Part shown: positions 22,201-34,308 of the stretch, piece after piece
How positions within the stretch are numbered: position 1 is the first letter of the stretch
How the letters are laid out: each line of letters begins with the position of its first letter
Assembly (NCBI RefSeq): GCF_902459465.1
Contig: NW_022985705.1
Span: 124,001-188,000 of the forward strand
Origin: Asterias rubens
Taxonomy: Eukaryota > Echinodermata > Asteroidea > Forcipulatida > Asteriidae
Direction: 5' to 3'
Length of the DNA: 64,000 bases
Made by a program: the position numbers and the translations under genes
Notes under the pieces: model-generated
Database searches by the model: none
The model's input: only the letters and a program-made list of their open reading frames with translations
What the model was told of the DNA's origin: nothing

Positions 22201-22702
22201 ACTATCCCCTGTGGGAGTTTGCCGAGTTCCCTGGAAGGGAAGATACTTTTTCCGTACACCAAAATTGGCAACTGTCGTATTCCTTTTTATTTGGAATTTC
22301 TAAACGATTAAAAAAGGGAACCATTAAACAAAAATCAGGATTTTCTTTTTGCATGATAATTCTCTACAGAAACAAATATTTGACTACGGGAAGATGGGCT
22401 AACAAGTAAACACATACGCCAACAAACAAACGAACGAACAAACGAACGAACGAACAAACACCCCAACAAACAAATAAACCAAATGCATTTTTATTTTTCA
22501 ACTTACTCATAACGTCATCACCCGGAGGTTTCCTACGACAAAGAATACATGGTCTGGTCACTTGAAGTGGCCGGCCTTGAAACACACCGAGTAGGGTCAA
22601 AGTTGCAACCAAAAACTTCGGCCATGGAGGACTTGCTGTACTAGTGTTTGACTTTTTAACCACATCATCCATGGTTGGAAAGGGAAGTAGAGAGAATTGC
22701 AA
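19245..22702 (-). CDS. Seven-transmembrane gustatory receptor-like (GRL) protein, copy 1
   Basis: Coding exons on the minus strand: 22672-22507 (22702 is an alternative in-frame ATG), 20915-20736 and 20329-19245, about 476 aa. Both introns are phase 1. Exon 1 gives a short tail with PPWPKFL...LTLLGVFQG and a CILC motif; exon 2 is acidic and ends in CAVCRSVLWNANG. Exon 3 holds about seven hydrophobic helices. A charged loop with FIKRYEGN and CRRR lies between helices 4 and 5, and LILPLLAVGGINID lies at helix 6. The protein is clearly paralogous to the gene at 27945-30683. Length, helix number and a cytosolic N-tail fit the insect GR/animal GRL superfamily; I assign this by overall pattern, not by a decisive signature. 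Ligand unknown. Confidence 0.7.
20985..21240 (-). mobile_element. tRNA-derived SINE (intron of GRL gene 1)
   Basis: On the minus strand, GCGTTCGCCTCTCAACC is followed by CTGGTTCGATACCCGG, a good B box with T-arm symmetry. The body has no match to a full tRNA cloverleaf. It lies just upstream of GRL exon 2. Confidence 0.5.
22004..22060 (+). repeat. tRNA-like B-box fragment
   Basis: GGTGTTGGGTTCGAATCCTACC carries a consensus B box (GGTTCGAATCC) but no convincing tRNA 5' half. Probably the remains of a SINE inside GRL gene 1 intron 1. Confidence 0.35.
22395..22485. repeat. AAAC/GAAC microsatellite next to the GRL gene 1 exon 1 donor
   Basis: Short-period run of ACAAACAAACGAACGAAC units ending about 20 bases downstream (in gene sense) of the exon 1 splice donor. 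Confidence 0.8.
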
Positions 22703-22945
22703 AGAATTAAGATCTGAACTACACTTTTACTGAGTAGAGTTTCATAATAAATGTATGACAACAAAGATACATTCCTTCGGCTTTATACCAGTTACTTTAC
22801 CTTGATATCTATGGAACGCCAAAGAGGCATACATTCCGATCAAAATATAATGACTAAGGAACGCCAAAGGGCATACATTTTAATCATCACATCGATCGGT
22901 GTGTTGATCGGATAATTGTATACCTCTTTTGCATTTCATAGATAT

Positions 22946-23908
22946 TGTTACAGATGGGCTTTCTCTCCCCCTTATCCTGTTCCTTTTGTTATGACATATT
23001 TGTTTGTCTTTAAGAACATCTGTGGTATTTGGCAAAACAGGTCAGTCTGTTTCACAATGTGTATTGTTAGATGTTATGCAACGGTCATAATGTAACATTG
23101 TGTCCTTAATGTGTTGACACTCCAAACTTATTATTAAGGTGCAGTGGACACAATGTTTAGTATAATTGCCCACTGCATTGTGTGATGTTTCTAGCCTATA
23201 AAATACTGGGTATGCCTCTTGCTGGGTTACACTCATCACTCCGCCACCACCGAGTCAGCCAGGGGCTCTGCCCAACTCATACATTGATGGGTGTCACCAC
23301 TTCAACCATCGGCCACACCATTGTCCAGTATTGGTGTTTCAGCCATATTCCAGTTACAGAGACAGTCAGTCACAACTGTGCTCTTTCTCCTTCAAGTTGA
23401 TGGCTTGAACCAACCGGTTCTTGCACAGAGACAGTCAGCCAAAACTGTGCTCTTTCTCCTTCAAGTTGATGGCTTGAACCACCCGGTTCTTGCGCTCCGA
23501 TGGCCTAAAACCCACGCCCGGTTTTGAGGCTCTTCCTAGATGGCCTAAAACCCACGCCCGGTTTTGAGGCTCTTCCTAGATGGCCTAAACCCATGCCAGG
23601 TTTGAGGCTCTCCCTAGATGTACCAATCTAGTGCCAGACGTCAATTTAGAAGAGGCACCGTGTAACCAGCACATCGAACCCAGTCATCAAACTTCCGGTA
23701 GCTATAATCTTAGGGTCTCTCATTTGAATTGTATTAAATCTGCCATGTGCATTATTAATGGTTCTATTGCTTTAAATATTGTTGTTTGAGTAAAATAAAT
23801 TATCATCGTGAATATAATCGCTGGTTTAGGTTTCACTCTTCCTTGTCAAATGTCTCTGTCGTGCCTTAGTTCCTTTTTGACATTGTAATGAATTAGGCGC
23901 ACGTAACA
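22946..23908. mobile_element. Probable solo LTR, 963 bp
   Basis: Ends are TGTTAC (22946-22951) and GTAACA (23903-23908), the TG...CA inverted ends of an LTR. ATAT flanks both sides (22942-22945 and 23909-23912), a 4-bp target duplication. Inside are TATAAAATA (about 23197) and an AATAAA (about 23794). Two tandem arrays are present: a 69-bp unit twice from 23358 and a 40-bp unit three times from 23501. No gag or pol lies beside it, so it is a solo LTR, about 250 bp upstream of GRL gene 1. Confidence 0.6.
23358..23620 (+). repeat. Two tandem arrays inside the LTR (69 bp x2, 40 bp x3)
   Basis: AGAGACAGTCAG starts at 23358 and 23427 (period 69). TGGCCTAAA starts at 23501, 23541 and 23581 (period 40, third unit shorter). 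The first two 40-bp units are nearly identical. Confidence 0.9.
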
Positions 23909-23912
23909 ATAT

Positions 23913-24838
23913 CAAGTATTAAAAACAGGAACTATACTGTGTTGATATACATTGCAATATTTGTATTGTAGATTATTTTAAGACAAAAACTGATGAAACC
24001 AAAACCTGCAAGGAAGTAAATAACCTCGATTCTTCCGGATCTTGTATAAACACATCGAGAGAAAACCACTGAAAAATATAGAGGATAGAAGGATTCGGTT
24101 TCAAGAAAATACATACACTTTTAGTTTCTTTTGATGAGGAAGTTTGTTGAGAAAACCCCAGAAAAATGTTTCGGTATTTGTTAGCATAATATGTTTCGTA
24201 TAAAGATTGTCAAAGACCATGTATACCATACCATACCAGCACTTGATTAAAACCAACATATAACTTGGTTTTATAGCAAACCCATGAAAGTTTAAGCTCA
24301 AAAGGCCCTCTTAGTTTTCAACGTTCTAAGAAATCGTGTTTTTGGAACTGCCAGTTCAATTTTGTTTAACCCATTTCTCGACACATCATAAGTGAAAAAG
24401 GATATTTGTACTTGTGGCCATTATATTTTCCACGTCACCACCAAGGGAGTGCTCATCTTTATCGTTGTTGTTTTCCCAAAGGCACACAAAATCCGTCAAT
24501 AAATTAATGAAAATTTAAATTGCAACTCTGTGTTTTATAAAATACAAAACCAATGTATTGTGTATGTACCGGTAAGTTACATGAACAGTTCTAATGCGCA
24601 CTGGTAAAATTCAAGGTTATTGAAGCAAGCAATGTGTTTGTTTTACAGTGTTGATTTTGAGTCAAGTATTTTGATCCGGTGAACGTATTTCTCGTTCAAG
24701 TCGGTTTTCTTATTTGAATCTGCAAATGTTATAAAGATAATACCTGGGAACTGTCGTCTTCATCAAAGCGAGTCTGTAGCCATACGTTAAATGCTGAACT
24801 CTTACACAGTTGCGCGTCATTGACGGTGTCGCATGCAG
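23913..24838. other. Intergenic stretch without recognised features
   Basis: AT-rich sequence. Short frames are open but show no codon pattern, splice context or family motif that I recognise. Confidence 0.5.
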
Positions 24839-24866
24839 TTATGTCATCTATGCAATATTATGCGGA

Positions 24867-25210
24867 GGACATTATTGCATATGCAATAATGTCCGTTGGA
24901 CGGTTTTGCATATGCAATCGTGTCCGCCCGGGCGCAGCTGCATATTGTGTCAAAACCGTCCTTGCTGTAAACTAAACGCCCTTGGTCGACGGAACACGTT
25001 CGCAATTTTTTTACAAGCTAAGTGCATGTTCGGCCGTTGGGTAGTCGCTGCAATCATAAATACGTGAATAATCATGCTGCATATACGTAGGTTCCGTGCA
25101 TGCACGCTCGCACATACATGTACAGTCGTGTACATGTCCCGGACACGATTGCATATGCAAAAGTGTCCGGAGCGGACAGTATTGCATGGTGGACACAATT
25201 GCATCTGACA
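24867..25210. repeat. Array of palindromes with TTGCATATGCAA core and GGACA/TGTCC flanks
   Basis: Three 28-bp units share the core TTGCATATGCAA and GGAC...GTCC ends: 24867-24894 (a perfect palindrome), 24898-24925 and 25141-25168. A degenerate unit follows at about 25174-25208. The function is unknown; it may be a subterminal repeat block of a DNA transposon. Confidence 0.8.
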
Positions 25211-25311
25211 ACGGCTCTTGGCCGTAACCGAATTGGCGTCTTCAGCTACGGCTATAGGGTGGTTGGGTGTTGCTAAGGATTTCACGATGACGCGGAAATA
25301 AACCTGTCGCC

Positions 25312-25700
25312 TTAAAGAAACACGTTGCCTTGGATCGGATGAGTTGATCTTTGAAAAGCGTTTGTAACCGTTTGTTATAAAATGCATATGGTTGGAAAGA
25401 TTTTGTAAAAGTAAAATACAATGATCTACACAAGTTTGCCTCGAAATTTTGTGGTTTTCCTTTTACTGTGCGAACTAACACGGTCGGCCATTTATGAGAG
25501 TCAAAAAATTGACTCCCATAAAGGCCGACCGTGTTAGTCGACGAGGTAAAAGGAAAACCGTGCAATTTCGAGGCATATTTGTGTGGATCATTGTATTCAA
25601 CTTTTACAAAATCTTTCTACCCGTATGCATTTGATAAAAAACGGTTACAAACGCTTTTCAATGACCAACTCGACCGATCCAAGGCAACGTGTTCCTTTAA
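25312..25700. mobile_element. Palindromic MITE with ACACGTTGCCTTGGATC ends
   Basis: Inverted arms begin TTAAAGAAACACGTTGCC and end GGCAACGTGTTCCTTTAA. The palindrome centre near 25500-25530 has GAGTCAAAAAATTGACTC. Same family as 10267-10650. Confidence 0.9.
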
Positions 25701-25833
25701 CTGTAGCTGCCAATTTTGACACAGCTTAACCTTGATCTGTGGTCATAGCGCGCCGGGTGTGTAGTAACTGGGTGAGAGTTCATGTTTCCATGTTACATCC
25801 TCAAGCAGACTATGATCATGACGACAGTGCCCC

Positions 25834-26219
25834 TTTAAAGGCAGTGGACACTATTGGTAATTGCTCAAAATAATTATTAGCATAACACCTTACTTGGTAA
25901 CGAGTTATGAGGAGAGGTTTGTAGTATAAAACATTGTGAGAAACGGCTCCCACTGAAGTGACGTAGTTTTCGAGAAAGAAGTAATGTTCCACGAATTTGA
26001 TTTAGAATTTTAGGTCGAAATCAACCATCTGAAAGCACACAACTTCGTGTTAGCATGGTTCCGACAAGGGTGTCTTTTCTTTCATTAATATCTGGCAACT
26101 TCGGCAACCAATTGAGTTCAAATTTTCACAGGTTTGTTTTTTATGCATATGTCGAGACACACCAACTGTGAAGACTAGTCTTTGACAATTACCGATAAAA
26201 GTGTCCAGTGTCTTTAAAG
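25834..26219. mobile_element. MITE with GCAGTGGACACTATTGGTAA ends
   Basis: Starts TTTAAAGGCAGTGGACACTA and ends GTGTCCAGTGTCTTTAAA. Family members: 30889-31767 (cluster), 47703-48082, 49620-50008 and a partial at 2150-2420. Internal words such as GAGACCTC...GAGGTCTC form a central hairpin in other copies. Confidence 0.85.
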
Positions 26220-26728
26220 GTTTAGGACAGCTGAAATAGTCGCAAAAATACGTTATGTCTTTGTAATTTTATTTTATTGATTCATTTTAATTTCACACTT
26301 CAAACATTACAATTAAAACAATCACAGACAATCCAGAGAAGGGCAAACGTATTGTTAAATGGTTTTGCCCATCTCTTAAAAAAAACTGTCATAAAAAATA
26401 TGTGCCCCCCGACCTAGCTCATTAAAAGGTAAAAATAATGTATATATTATAATTATACTATACATTACACACTCTAAAATTGTGGTGAAAAATTAAAACA
26501 AAAGATGGCAAGCAAAAGCAATACACACACGATAATATAAAAGAACCACCGTATAAAAACTACCAAATTAAAACTACGGCCGAGAGTTATTGTTATCAAT
26601 CATAAGCAATACATGACCTTTATGTGGGAAATAGGGACAACCCCATTGTGACTACACTATTCTGCATGTACGCGCATTATCCTTTATTTTGGTTGTAGTA
26701 ACAACCGAAATCAGCTTTTGCGCGTTTG

Positions 26729-27157
26729 TAAAGGATTTAGGTACTTTTTCAAAATGTCCACAGATTTACATTAATTTTACAGGGTTTGAAGATAATGATA
26801 GTGGAAAGCTTACCTTCAAATATTACTTGCTAAGGTTGTTTAGTTTTTGAGAAATGAGTAAAACAAGTCACAAAATAATTTTGGTCTCACGAGACCAAAA
26901 TTATTTTAGCATGTAAAATCACCTTAACCAGTTATGATATTATACCAAAACCATAGCATAACTGGTTAATACGTTTTTACATGCTAAAACTGAGATGAAA
27001 ATTATTACTTTTACTCATTTCTCAAAAACTTCAGCACCTTAGTAAGTAAAATTTCAAGGGAAGCTTTCTACTATCATAATCTTCAAACTGTGTAAGTTTA
27101 ATGTAAATCTGTGGACATTTTGTTTTTTGTTAGGACAAAGTACATACCCCTTTAAAG
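26729..27157. mobile_element. Palindromic MITE about 430 bp
   Basis: The arms invert around about 26940 (GGTCTCACGAGACC and TAACCAGTTATG/CATAACTGGTTA near the centre). Ends are AAAGGATTTAGGTACTTT and AAAGTACATACCCCTTTAAA. No coding potential. Confidence 0.75.
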
Positions 27158-27944
27158 GTTTTCATTCACAGTTTTCTCGAATTATTAGGCCCCCCCTATG
27201 ACTTTTTTCCACATAAAACTAATAATAGATCACAGAAAAAAAATATATACTATAGTACGAACTTCCTCACGAGGTGGCTTTCAGACTTTAGCTAAATTAA
27301 ACATTAATGTTTTGTATATTAATAGTTACTCCTGTATTTTAAAACTTTAACTGCATCTTTTTTCCTAAGTTTAAAATTTTAAGCTTAAAATTACTATTAT
27401 CATAGTCCAAAACTTGCTATAAAAACAGGATTTTAGAGGTAAACACATTTTTGGGGGGTATAATCTAGTTTCTCCAAATAACAAAAACATGCTTTTTGTG
27501 AGCAATATAATGCACACCAATTATTGAGTGGTTATGAAACACTTTAAAAGAATCATAATTTTTTTTTTGAGGAACAATAATGTTAAAAATATATCCTCAT
27601 CTATTTTTAGCTTGTTTAAGGAACTAGGGAACTTAACAAAAAATCCCGTCTTTTCTTTCAGTTTTGATGAACAAGGGCAGTGACCTACCTAGGGGGGGGG
27701 GGGATACGAGCGCCCCGTTGATAATTTTTAAGATTGGAAGTATCCAGAGTTATGGTATGTTTCGATGAAAGGTAGTCTTATCTCAATTTGGGATGAGTTA
27801 CTCGTCCTTAAGACTTGTCTTAAGTTTTCCCATGACGAGATCTAGGACTAGTGCTAAGTTTGAACTTGTAAAATAACGACCCATTGCCTTTAAGACGAAT
27901 CGTAGCTCTTTGTGAACAAGTGATCTTACTCTGCTCTTTACACA
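27158..27944. other. Intergenic stretch 3' of GRL gene 2
   Basis: AT-rich, containing a G-run at about 27691-27703 and a TCCTAAG-type MITE at about 27765-27915. No gene recognised; probably includes the receptor 3'UTR. Confidence 0.4.
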
Positions 27945-30683
27945 CTACAAGAGCCCATGGTTAGTCGTGTAATCAAGTCGCTGATCTGCCAAATTGTGAC
28001 CAAGATATAAACTGATCAGTGAGAGAAACAACATCAAGTTATGGCCGGCTTTACGTTCATCTTGTAGCTCGGCAGTAAACCCCAAAAGCCGCTCCCAAAA
28101 CTCCTCATGAAGACTGTTTCTCTGCCGCATGAGGGCGTAATTAAACTGCTGCCAGATGAAATCAATGTTGATCCCACCCACTGCTAGTAAAGGTAAGATG
28201 AGAATAAAACATTTCGAAGTGAAGATGAAGATGTTGATTAGAAGGTTTCGCATCGCGATGCCTTTGTCTTTCTCGCTGTAGATTTGGTAGTTCCACGTGA
28301 TGTGGACTGTGAGACCCAGAACGGAAGAAGCGACAATGAACGGCATCAGAGTCGCCAACAACACGTGCAGAATACGGAAATCATGATTGACCTCAAATAC
28401 ACGGCGACGACACAAGTCTAAGTTCCCCGTATTGCGCTTGATGAAAACTATCACCAGATTTAACTCGGTTGCCAAAGCTGTGCGCATGACAAGTATGTTA
28501 TACCAGAAAAGTGTGTAGATGGCGAGACCGATGATTGACACGAATATCACCATGGTCGTGTTCAAAATCGTAAACGCCTTAGTGGGTGGAGACTTCTCAA
28601 TTAATGAAATACCCATGGGCATGCAGGAGTCGTTGGTTAATAACGTCGCATTGACTCGACTTAGAGAGTTAACCAAAAGTACAACCTGCATGGTATTCAC
28701 TACAAGTAGCCAGACTAAACTGAAGATCAAAAACACCTTCTTGGGTAAGAGGAACCTGCGACCGGCCAGGCATCTCAAACGCCTCAGTATGTAGTCCTGA
28801 TGAAGCACATCGTACCACGACCAATCACGCACTGGTTCCCGACGACGGTACTGGACCGCGTTGGACAATGTACAAACTAAAGCCACCCCGACTATGATGT
28901 CACCAAATGCAAAGAAAGACACTAAATGGTTGATATTGCTGATTTGACCCCAATACGTAACTACATACCAACCTAGTGTGAATGTGGAGCAACCGAGGAA
29001 TGTTAAAATTAGTAGATTAGAAAGGACACCACACACTCTGCTGTTAAGCCAACCTGGAACTGAACAGATACAAAGGAAACCATTGTTTAAACAAACATGT
29101 GGCACAAACAATAAAGATGGAGGCAATCCCACTGCTGCCACTGTCAATAGTGATGTAATATGTTATTATAGTAAAGTTATTATTTTGTAAATAACCTACA
29201 CCGTTTTGTATATATTTTAATGTGGCCCAAATAAACAACCATATAATTATGAGTACTGATCCCTCTTCTGCCACTACACAGGTTGTATAGTAAACTTGAG
29301 TGAGATCCCTGCTTATACGGCAAGTGCGTATTGAATGGCTTCTTATTGGCACACTGTAACAAATATAATAAAAATTAGAGGTAGCTAGGGCTCCGGCACA
29401 TTAATCCGAAGGGTCGCATGTGCAAGTATCGTTTATGTATGCCTAATTGTGTTCACTGCGCAACCCTAAATTTACCCACGGTCAGTTTGTCTTATACAAA
29501 AAGTAGTACAGAAAAAAAACGAGAAAAAAAACATATCGTGCAGATTTATGGTTTTGTTTCTTTAGCACTATACAGTTCTGCAAATACGAACCTGCTTTTG
29601 AGCAATCCCTGACTATTTCCCCATCGGCGTTCCATAGGAGACTGGAGCATACAGTACAGCCTGGTCGACTACTACCATCAGCCTCATGATTATTCTCAAC
29701 GTTGCGATTTTCACCACTGCTGGATTCTGCATCGCAGTCTGTATCAACTTTTGTAAAGGGGAACAAAACAAGTTTGTCAAAATCTTTTAATAAAATACAT
29801 AGAACTGTACATGTGATGGTTGGCGTTTTCTTACAAGTCTTTGATCAAGACGCTGCTTTTGTTTATTATCTAGAAAGCTGTACTCATCCTGGAATTTCGA
29901 AACAGAAGGGTCTTCAACCAAAACTACTTTCATATACCATGCAGGAAGCAATATTGATGCCAACCTTGATATACATGTAAATGAAGCAATTTTCTCAAAA
30001 CAAACTGCAACTTTGATCACAGGTTTCTCGGTCAATTGCTACACCCGGATCATTTGATTTCGTTTGAAAATGAATGTTTCGTTGAACCAGCATTCAATAG
30101 TCAAAAGGAGTGAATCAATTTCACTAAGTCAGCATTCAGTGGTAAAGATCACTTCAATTATTCTAGAGGTCGCAAAGACCATTCGATTTTTTGCAAAAGC
30201 CAATTGCGAGAGGATGGTCAATATCTTTGCAGTATTTGCGATAAATTTGCAGCTTAAGTGCAAATGCAAAGACATCACAAATAATAAGTCGCAATCGATT
30301 TGTAAAGATATTTGCAAAACTCCAAATATTTTTCGCAAACTGTTTGCAAAGATAGTGTTTGCGATGCATGGTATCTGTTCGGTGACACTATATCGCTGTG
30401 AAATACCAACTATAATGGGAGTCGACATATTTCGGTGGAGGGGAAATATCTAAACAACAGGTAACTTTGAAATGGCATTCACGAGTGAGTTAGTGGGCCT
30501 ACCCTTACTTGATTTACCACCATCTCCTCGTTTGTGGCGGCAATCATAACACGGTCTGCAAGCGTCTAATGGACGACCCTTAAAGACTCCCAACAATGTC
30601 AAAACAGCCAAGAGAAACTTGGGCCACGTTGGGATGACAGCATTATGTTCGGCTGGCTCTTGGTCCATGTTAGTGTTGCTCAT
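27945..30683 (-). CDS. Seven-transmembrane gustatory receptor-like (GRL) protein, copy 2
   Basis: Coding exons on the minus strand: 30683-30509, 29747-29592 and 29059-27945, giving 481 aa plus stop. Both introns are phase 1, as in the paralog at 19245-22702. Exon 1 has PTWPKFLLAVLTLLGVFKG and CYDC; exon 2 is acidic and ends CTVCSSLLWNADG. Exon 3 encodes about seven membrane helices with the shared motifs FIKRNTGN, VHITWNY and LILPLLAVGGINID. The tail LGHNLADQRLDY matches LGQNITNQKLDY of copy 1. The likely role is plasma-membrane chemoreceptor or ligand-gated channel, from family-level resemblance only. The reading frame is intact. Confidence 0.72.
30129..30400. repeat. GCAAA/TTTGC-rich sequence in GRL gene 2 intron 1
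   Basis: TTGCAAA, TTGCAG, TTTGCGA and their inverses recur about every 15-25 bases, giving frames open in several directions. I see no protein family in them. Similar words occur at 1670-1770. Confidence 0.55.
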
Positions 30684-30888
30684 CCTGTATTTTTATTGAC
30701 ATGATAAAAACTGTATTACACACTAAAATCGACGAAATAACAAAATTACTTTATGAAAATATTATTTCAAATCACATAGTGCTTCCGGTTTACGGGGCAC
30801 CACCATTTTCTTTTTTTTTTTCCTTTGAAAGGGACGTAAAGCCGTAGGTCTTGTGTGTTGCGTATGAACGAACGTAAGAGTACACTTA

Positions 30889-31767
30889 TTTTAAGACAAT
30901 GGACACTTTTGTTAATTACTAAAATAATTATTAGCATAAAACCTTACTTGATAACGATGGGGAGAGGTTGATGGTATAAAACATTGTGAGAAACGGCTCC
31001 CTCTGAATTAATTTAGTTTTCGAGAAAGAAGTAAATTTGATATTGAGACCTCAGATTTAGAACTTGAGGTCTCGAAATCAAACATCTGAAACCACACATT
31101 CCAACCTCGTGCGACAGATGTTTTTTATTTCATTACTATCTCGCAACTTAGACGATCAATATTGAGCTCAAATTTTCACAGGTGTGTTATTTTATGCTGA
31201 TGTGATACACCAAGTGAGAAAACTGGTCTTTGACAATTACCAAACGCGTACAGTGCCTTTAAGGCAGTGAACACCATTGGTAATAAATTACCAAAAATAT
31301 ATTTTATCATAAAACCTTTCTTGATTACCAGTAATTGGGATGGGAGAGGTTGATGAGGTTGTGAGAAGAATGGCTCCCTCTGAAGTAACGTAGTTTTTAA
31401 GAAAGCAAGTAAGTTTCCACGTAAGGTAACCCCAACATAATTATGCATAAAATAACAAACTTGTGAACATTTGAGCTCAATCGGTTATCGAAGTTGCGAG
31501 ATAATAATGAAAGAAAAAACACCCTTGTCAGACGAAGTTGTGTGCTTTCAGATGCTTGATTTCGAGACCTCAAGTTCTAAATCTGAGGTCTCGAAATCAA
31601 ATTCGTGGAAAATTACTTCTTTTTCGAAAACTACTCCACTTCATGGGGGGGGGGGCGTTTCTCACAATGTTTTATACTACCAACCTCTCCCCATTACTCA
31701 TTACCAAGTCAGGTTTTATGCTAATAATTATTTTGAGTAATTACCAATAGTGTCCACTGCCTTTAAA
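30889..31767. mobile_element. Cluster of MITEs with TGGACAC...TGGTAATT ends
   Basis: One copy (30889-31264) is followed directly by another that shares the TTTAAGGCAGTG junction and ends at 31767 with GTGTCCACTGCCTTTAAA. GAGACCTCA/TGAGGTCTC hairpins lie at about 31045-31070 and 31565-31595. Confidence 0.8.
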
Positions 31768-34308
31768 AAATGGAAACATGATATCATACTTGCCTTTGTT
31801 GGTAGTCCGTTGCTTTGTAAGGTGCTGCACACATATTCATTAATAAGTTATGTTTAGTGTGGCTCATAACCTTTAATGTATGAACTTGCGTAGGCCTATC
31901 AGTTACACAATCTTACCTCTGCATTGTCGATAAGATAAACTGCGTCTAAATGCTCCGTTGGCTTTATTCTCTTTCCTGACTTCCTGCTTGTATTGTGTTA
32001 CGATCCAGCAAAAAAGTACAACAAATTTCCAGCACATGATCGCAATTTAATTCTGGTTGCATTTCACATATTCGTGCCAAGTTTCTATTTCGGTAAACGG
32101 TGTTTAGACAGCACGTGCTTATGTAGGATTTTCTTTTTTTACTTCCTCTTTTGTAAAAAAATATATACATGTATATATACATATGTTAATTTAACATTTT
32201 TTTATCTTAAAGTGAAGATAAACGTTGAATCCATCCACGTTTCGCGAAGTGACAGCGGGTACCAGCCGCATCTCTGGCCGCAGCATTCTTAAACGGACAC
32301 CACGCAAATTCTTGATGTCCAGCCATTCCTCAGAAATAATAGAAACGATTCATGAATCAATCGTGTATCAATTCCAAATGTTTTTGGGGGTGAAGAAACA
32401 TCCGAATTATTCTACTTTGAATGGAATCCCTTCTCAAAATATTGTTTATGCCTGTATCACCAGTTACAGTGCTTCATTAATTCGTTAGTTTTGGAGTAAA
32501 TTACCAATCTGTGACACTTCCTTTAACGGTACGGAAAAGATTCCCAAGGGAGCCACAGGGTTGAAACTGAGATGTTATAACTAAAGGTCATAATAATAGC
32601 AATGGTTGTGGAACTGGCTTAGACTCCAATACCTCTGACGCACACGTAAATTCAAGAACTTTGCCTGTGGAATCGGGTAAAAAAGATCAACATAAACAAA
32701 GTTAAATATCAACACTGAAGCGGTTCCCGCCTTTTAATAACTATACATTCAATATATTTTGCTTCAAGTTGTTCACTCGGACCTCGGTGCTTGTCGAAAC
32801 TACAGATCCTACAAGTTTATAAAACTGATTGTGGATCTAGCCTTCATCATGGGAGAGGGCATCATAACTGAATGTGAAAGTCCACCATGGCCAAGATGGG
32901 TTCTCGTTGCACTGACTCTATTGGGAGTGTTTAAGGGTACACTGTAAAAAATAGTTAGTCAATCTTGCTTATAAATTGGTCAAAATGACTAAGTTTGCCT
33001 AGTCCTGTGTCTCTGACTAATGTAATGTTAGCCTGACTAATCTTATATTTGCTGTGACTAATCACTATAAGTCAGAACTTTAACCCGTGACTAGAATTTT
33101 GTTTGGACTAAAACGATTTAGTCAAAATGTCGGGTTTTGACTAATTTTGACTGGTATGAAGCTACGGTGCTTTGACTAAGTAAGATTGGTCATGTTCCCG
33201 CCTTCCCAACATTTTAGATGTGGGAAAAATATAAATTGCCCGCGAATTAGCAGGATGCTGGTACCCGGCGGCAACGTCAATGTATAGTTAGTGTGTAACT
33301 TGGGTTTTTAGCTTGTACCCGTTAACTTGCAAACTGCAGCTAGCATGCAGGGCGTACATGATACTCTCCCGTTCGGCGTGTGTGATACATACACTTCACA
33401 GGGCAAGGAGGCTCAATCCAGGCTCCGACCAGTTTCAGAAATAAGGTGAGAATATTGGTTTTCCCGTTACATTTTTAAAACCGTAACATACTTAGCCAGA
33501 GGGAGACCGTTACATTGACGTTAGTCTACAATCATATTGTGGAAAAGCTTTTAGTGTTTTTGGCCACAGAACTCTAGGTGCATAGGCCAGCACTTAACGG
33601 CGGCTAGGCCTTGCATTACGTGTCAAAATGGAGCATGCAGGCGAAGTTTATCAGGTAGATTCAAGTTTAAAATCTCTGATTTTCACCCTATAATTAATAT
33701 TGCCAGACTGAGAATTTAATGTAGAACACTTTATTGTAAAGTTTGTATATTTTCAAGATATAGCGACTGTAAAAGGACGAAACAAAAAAGCTTGTTTAGC
33801 ATGTTGTTGTTTTTCCAGTGGGGCTACGGGCGTGTGTATAGTGTACGTGTGTGTACACAAACGATGGGCCTAATCATTGTAGTTTGTATGCAATGCATGC
33901 CCTTGCTTTAGGCTTTACTGCACGACACATGATGTGCAAGGCCTAGTCGGTTAATGTTTAAATCAACCCATGCTATATTATAATATTATGGGGATGGTCA
34001 AAGCTTATTATTTATTGGCCATCATAAAGTGCGGTCCTAAATGTCTTCCAATCAGCAAGGACTTTACATTTAAAAATAAGTTCATATTCATAACTAACTT
34101 GAATTTGAAAACATGGGCATTAAAGTTTCCATGTAACAAACGTAGGCCTAACGACAAGTAACAAGTAATAACGGTAGCATGTTCGGAAAATCAAGTGTAC
34201 CAAGCGATGGAATGTAGTTATCGCAACTCTATAGTCCATCAGCCCCAAATTTTGGACTATCAAGTTAAGACTTATAATGTAGCAACTAACGAGGACAAGG
34301 TATAATTC

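Noticed and set aside
24867-25210. CRISPR-like array
   Set aside because: The units are palindromic, irregularly spaced and in an animal genome; there are no equal spacers or cas genes.
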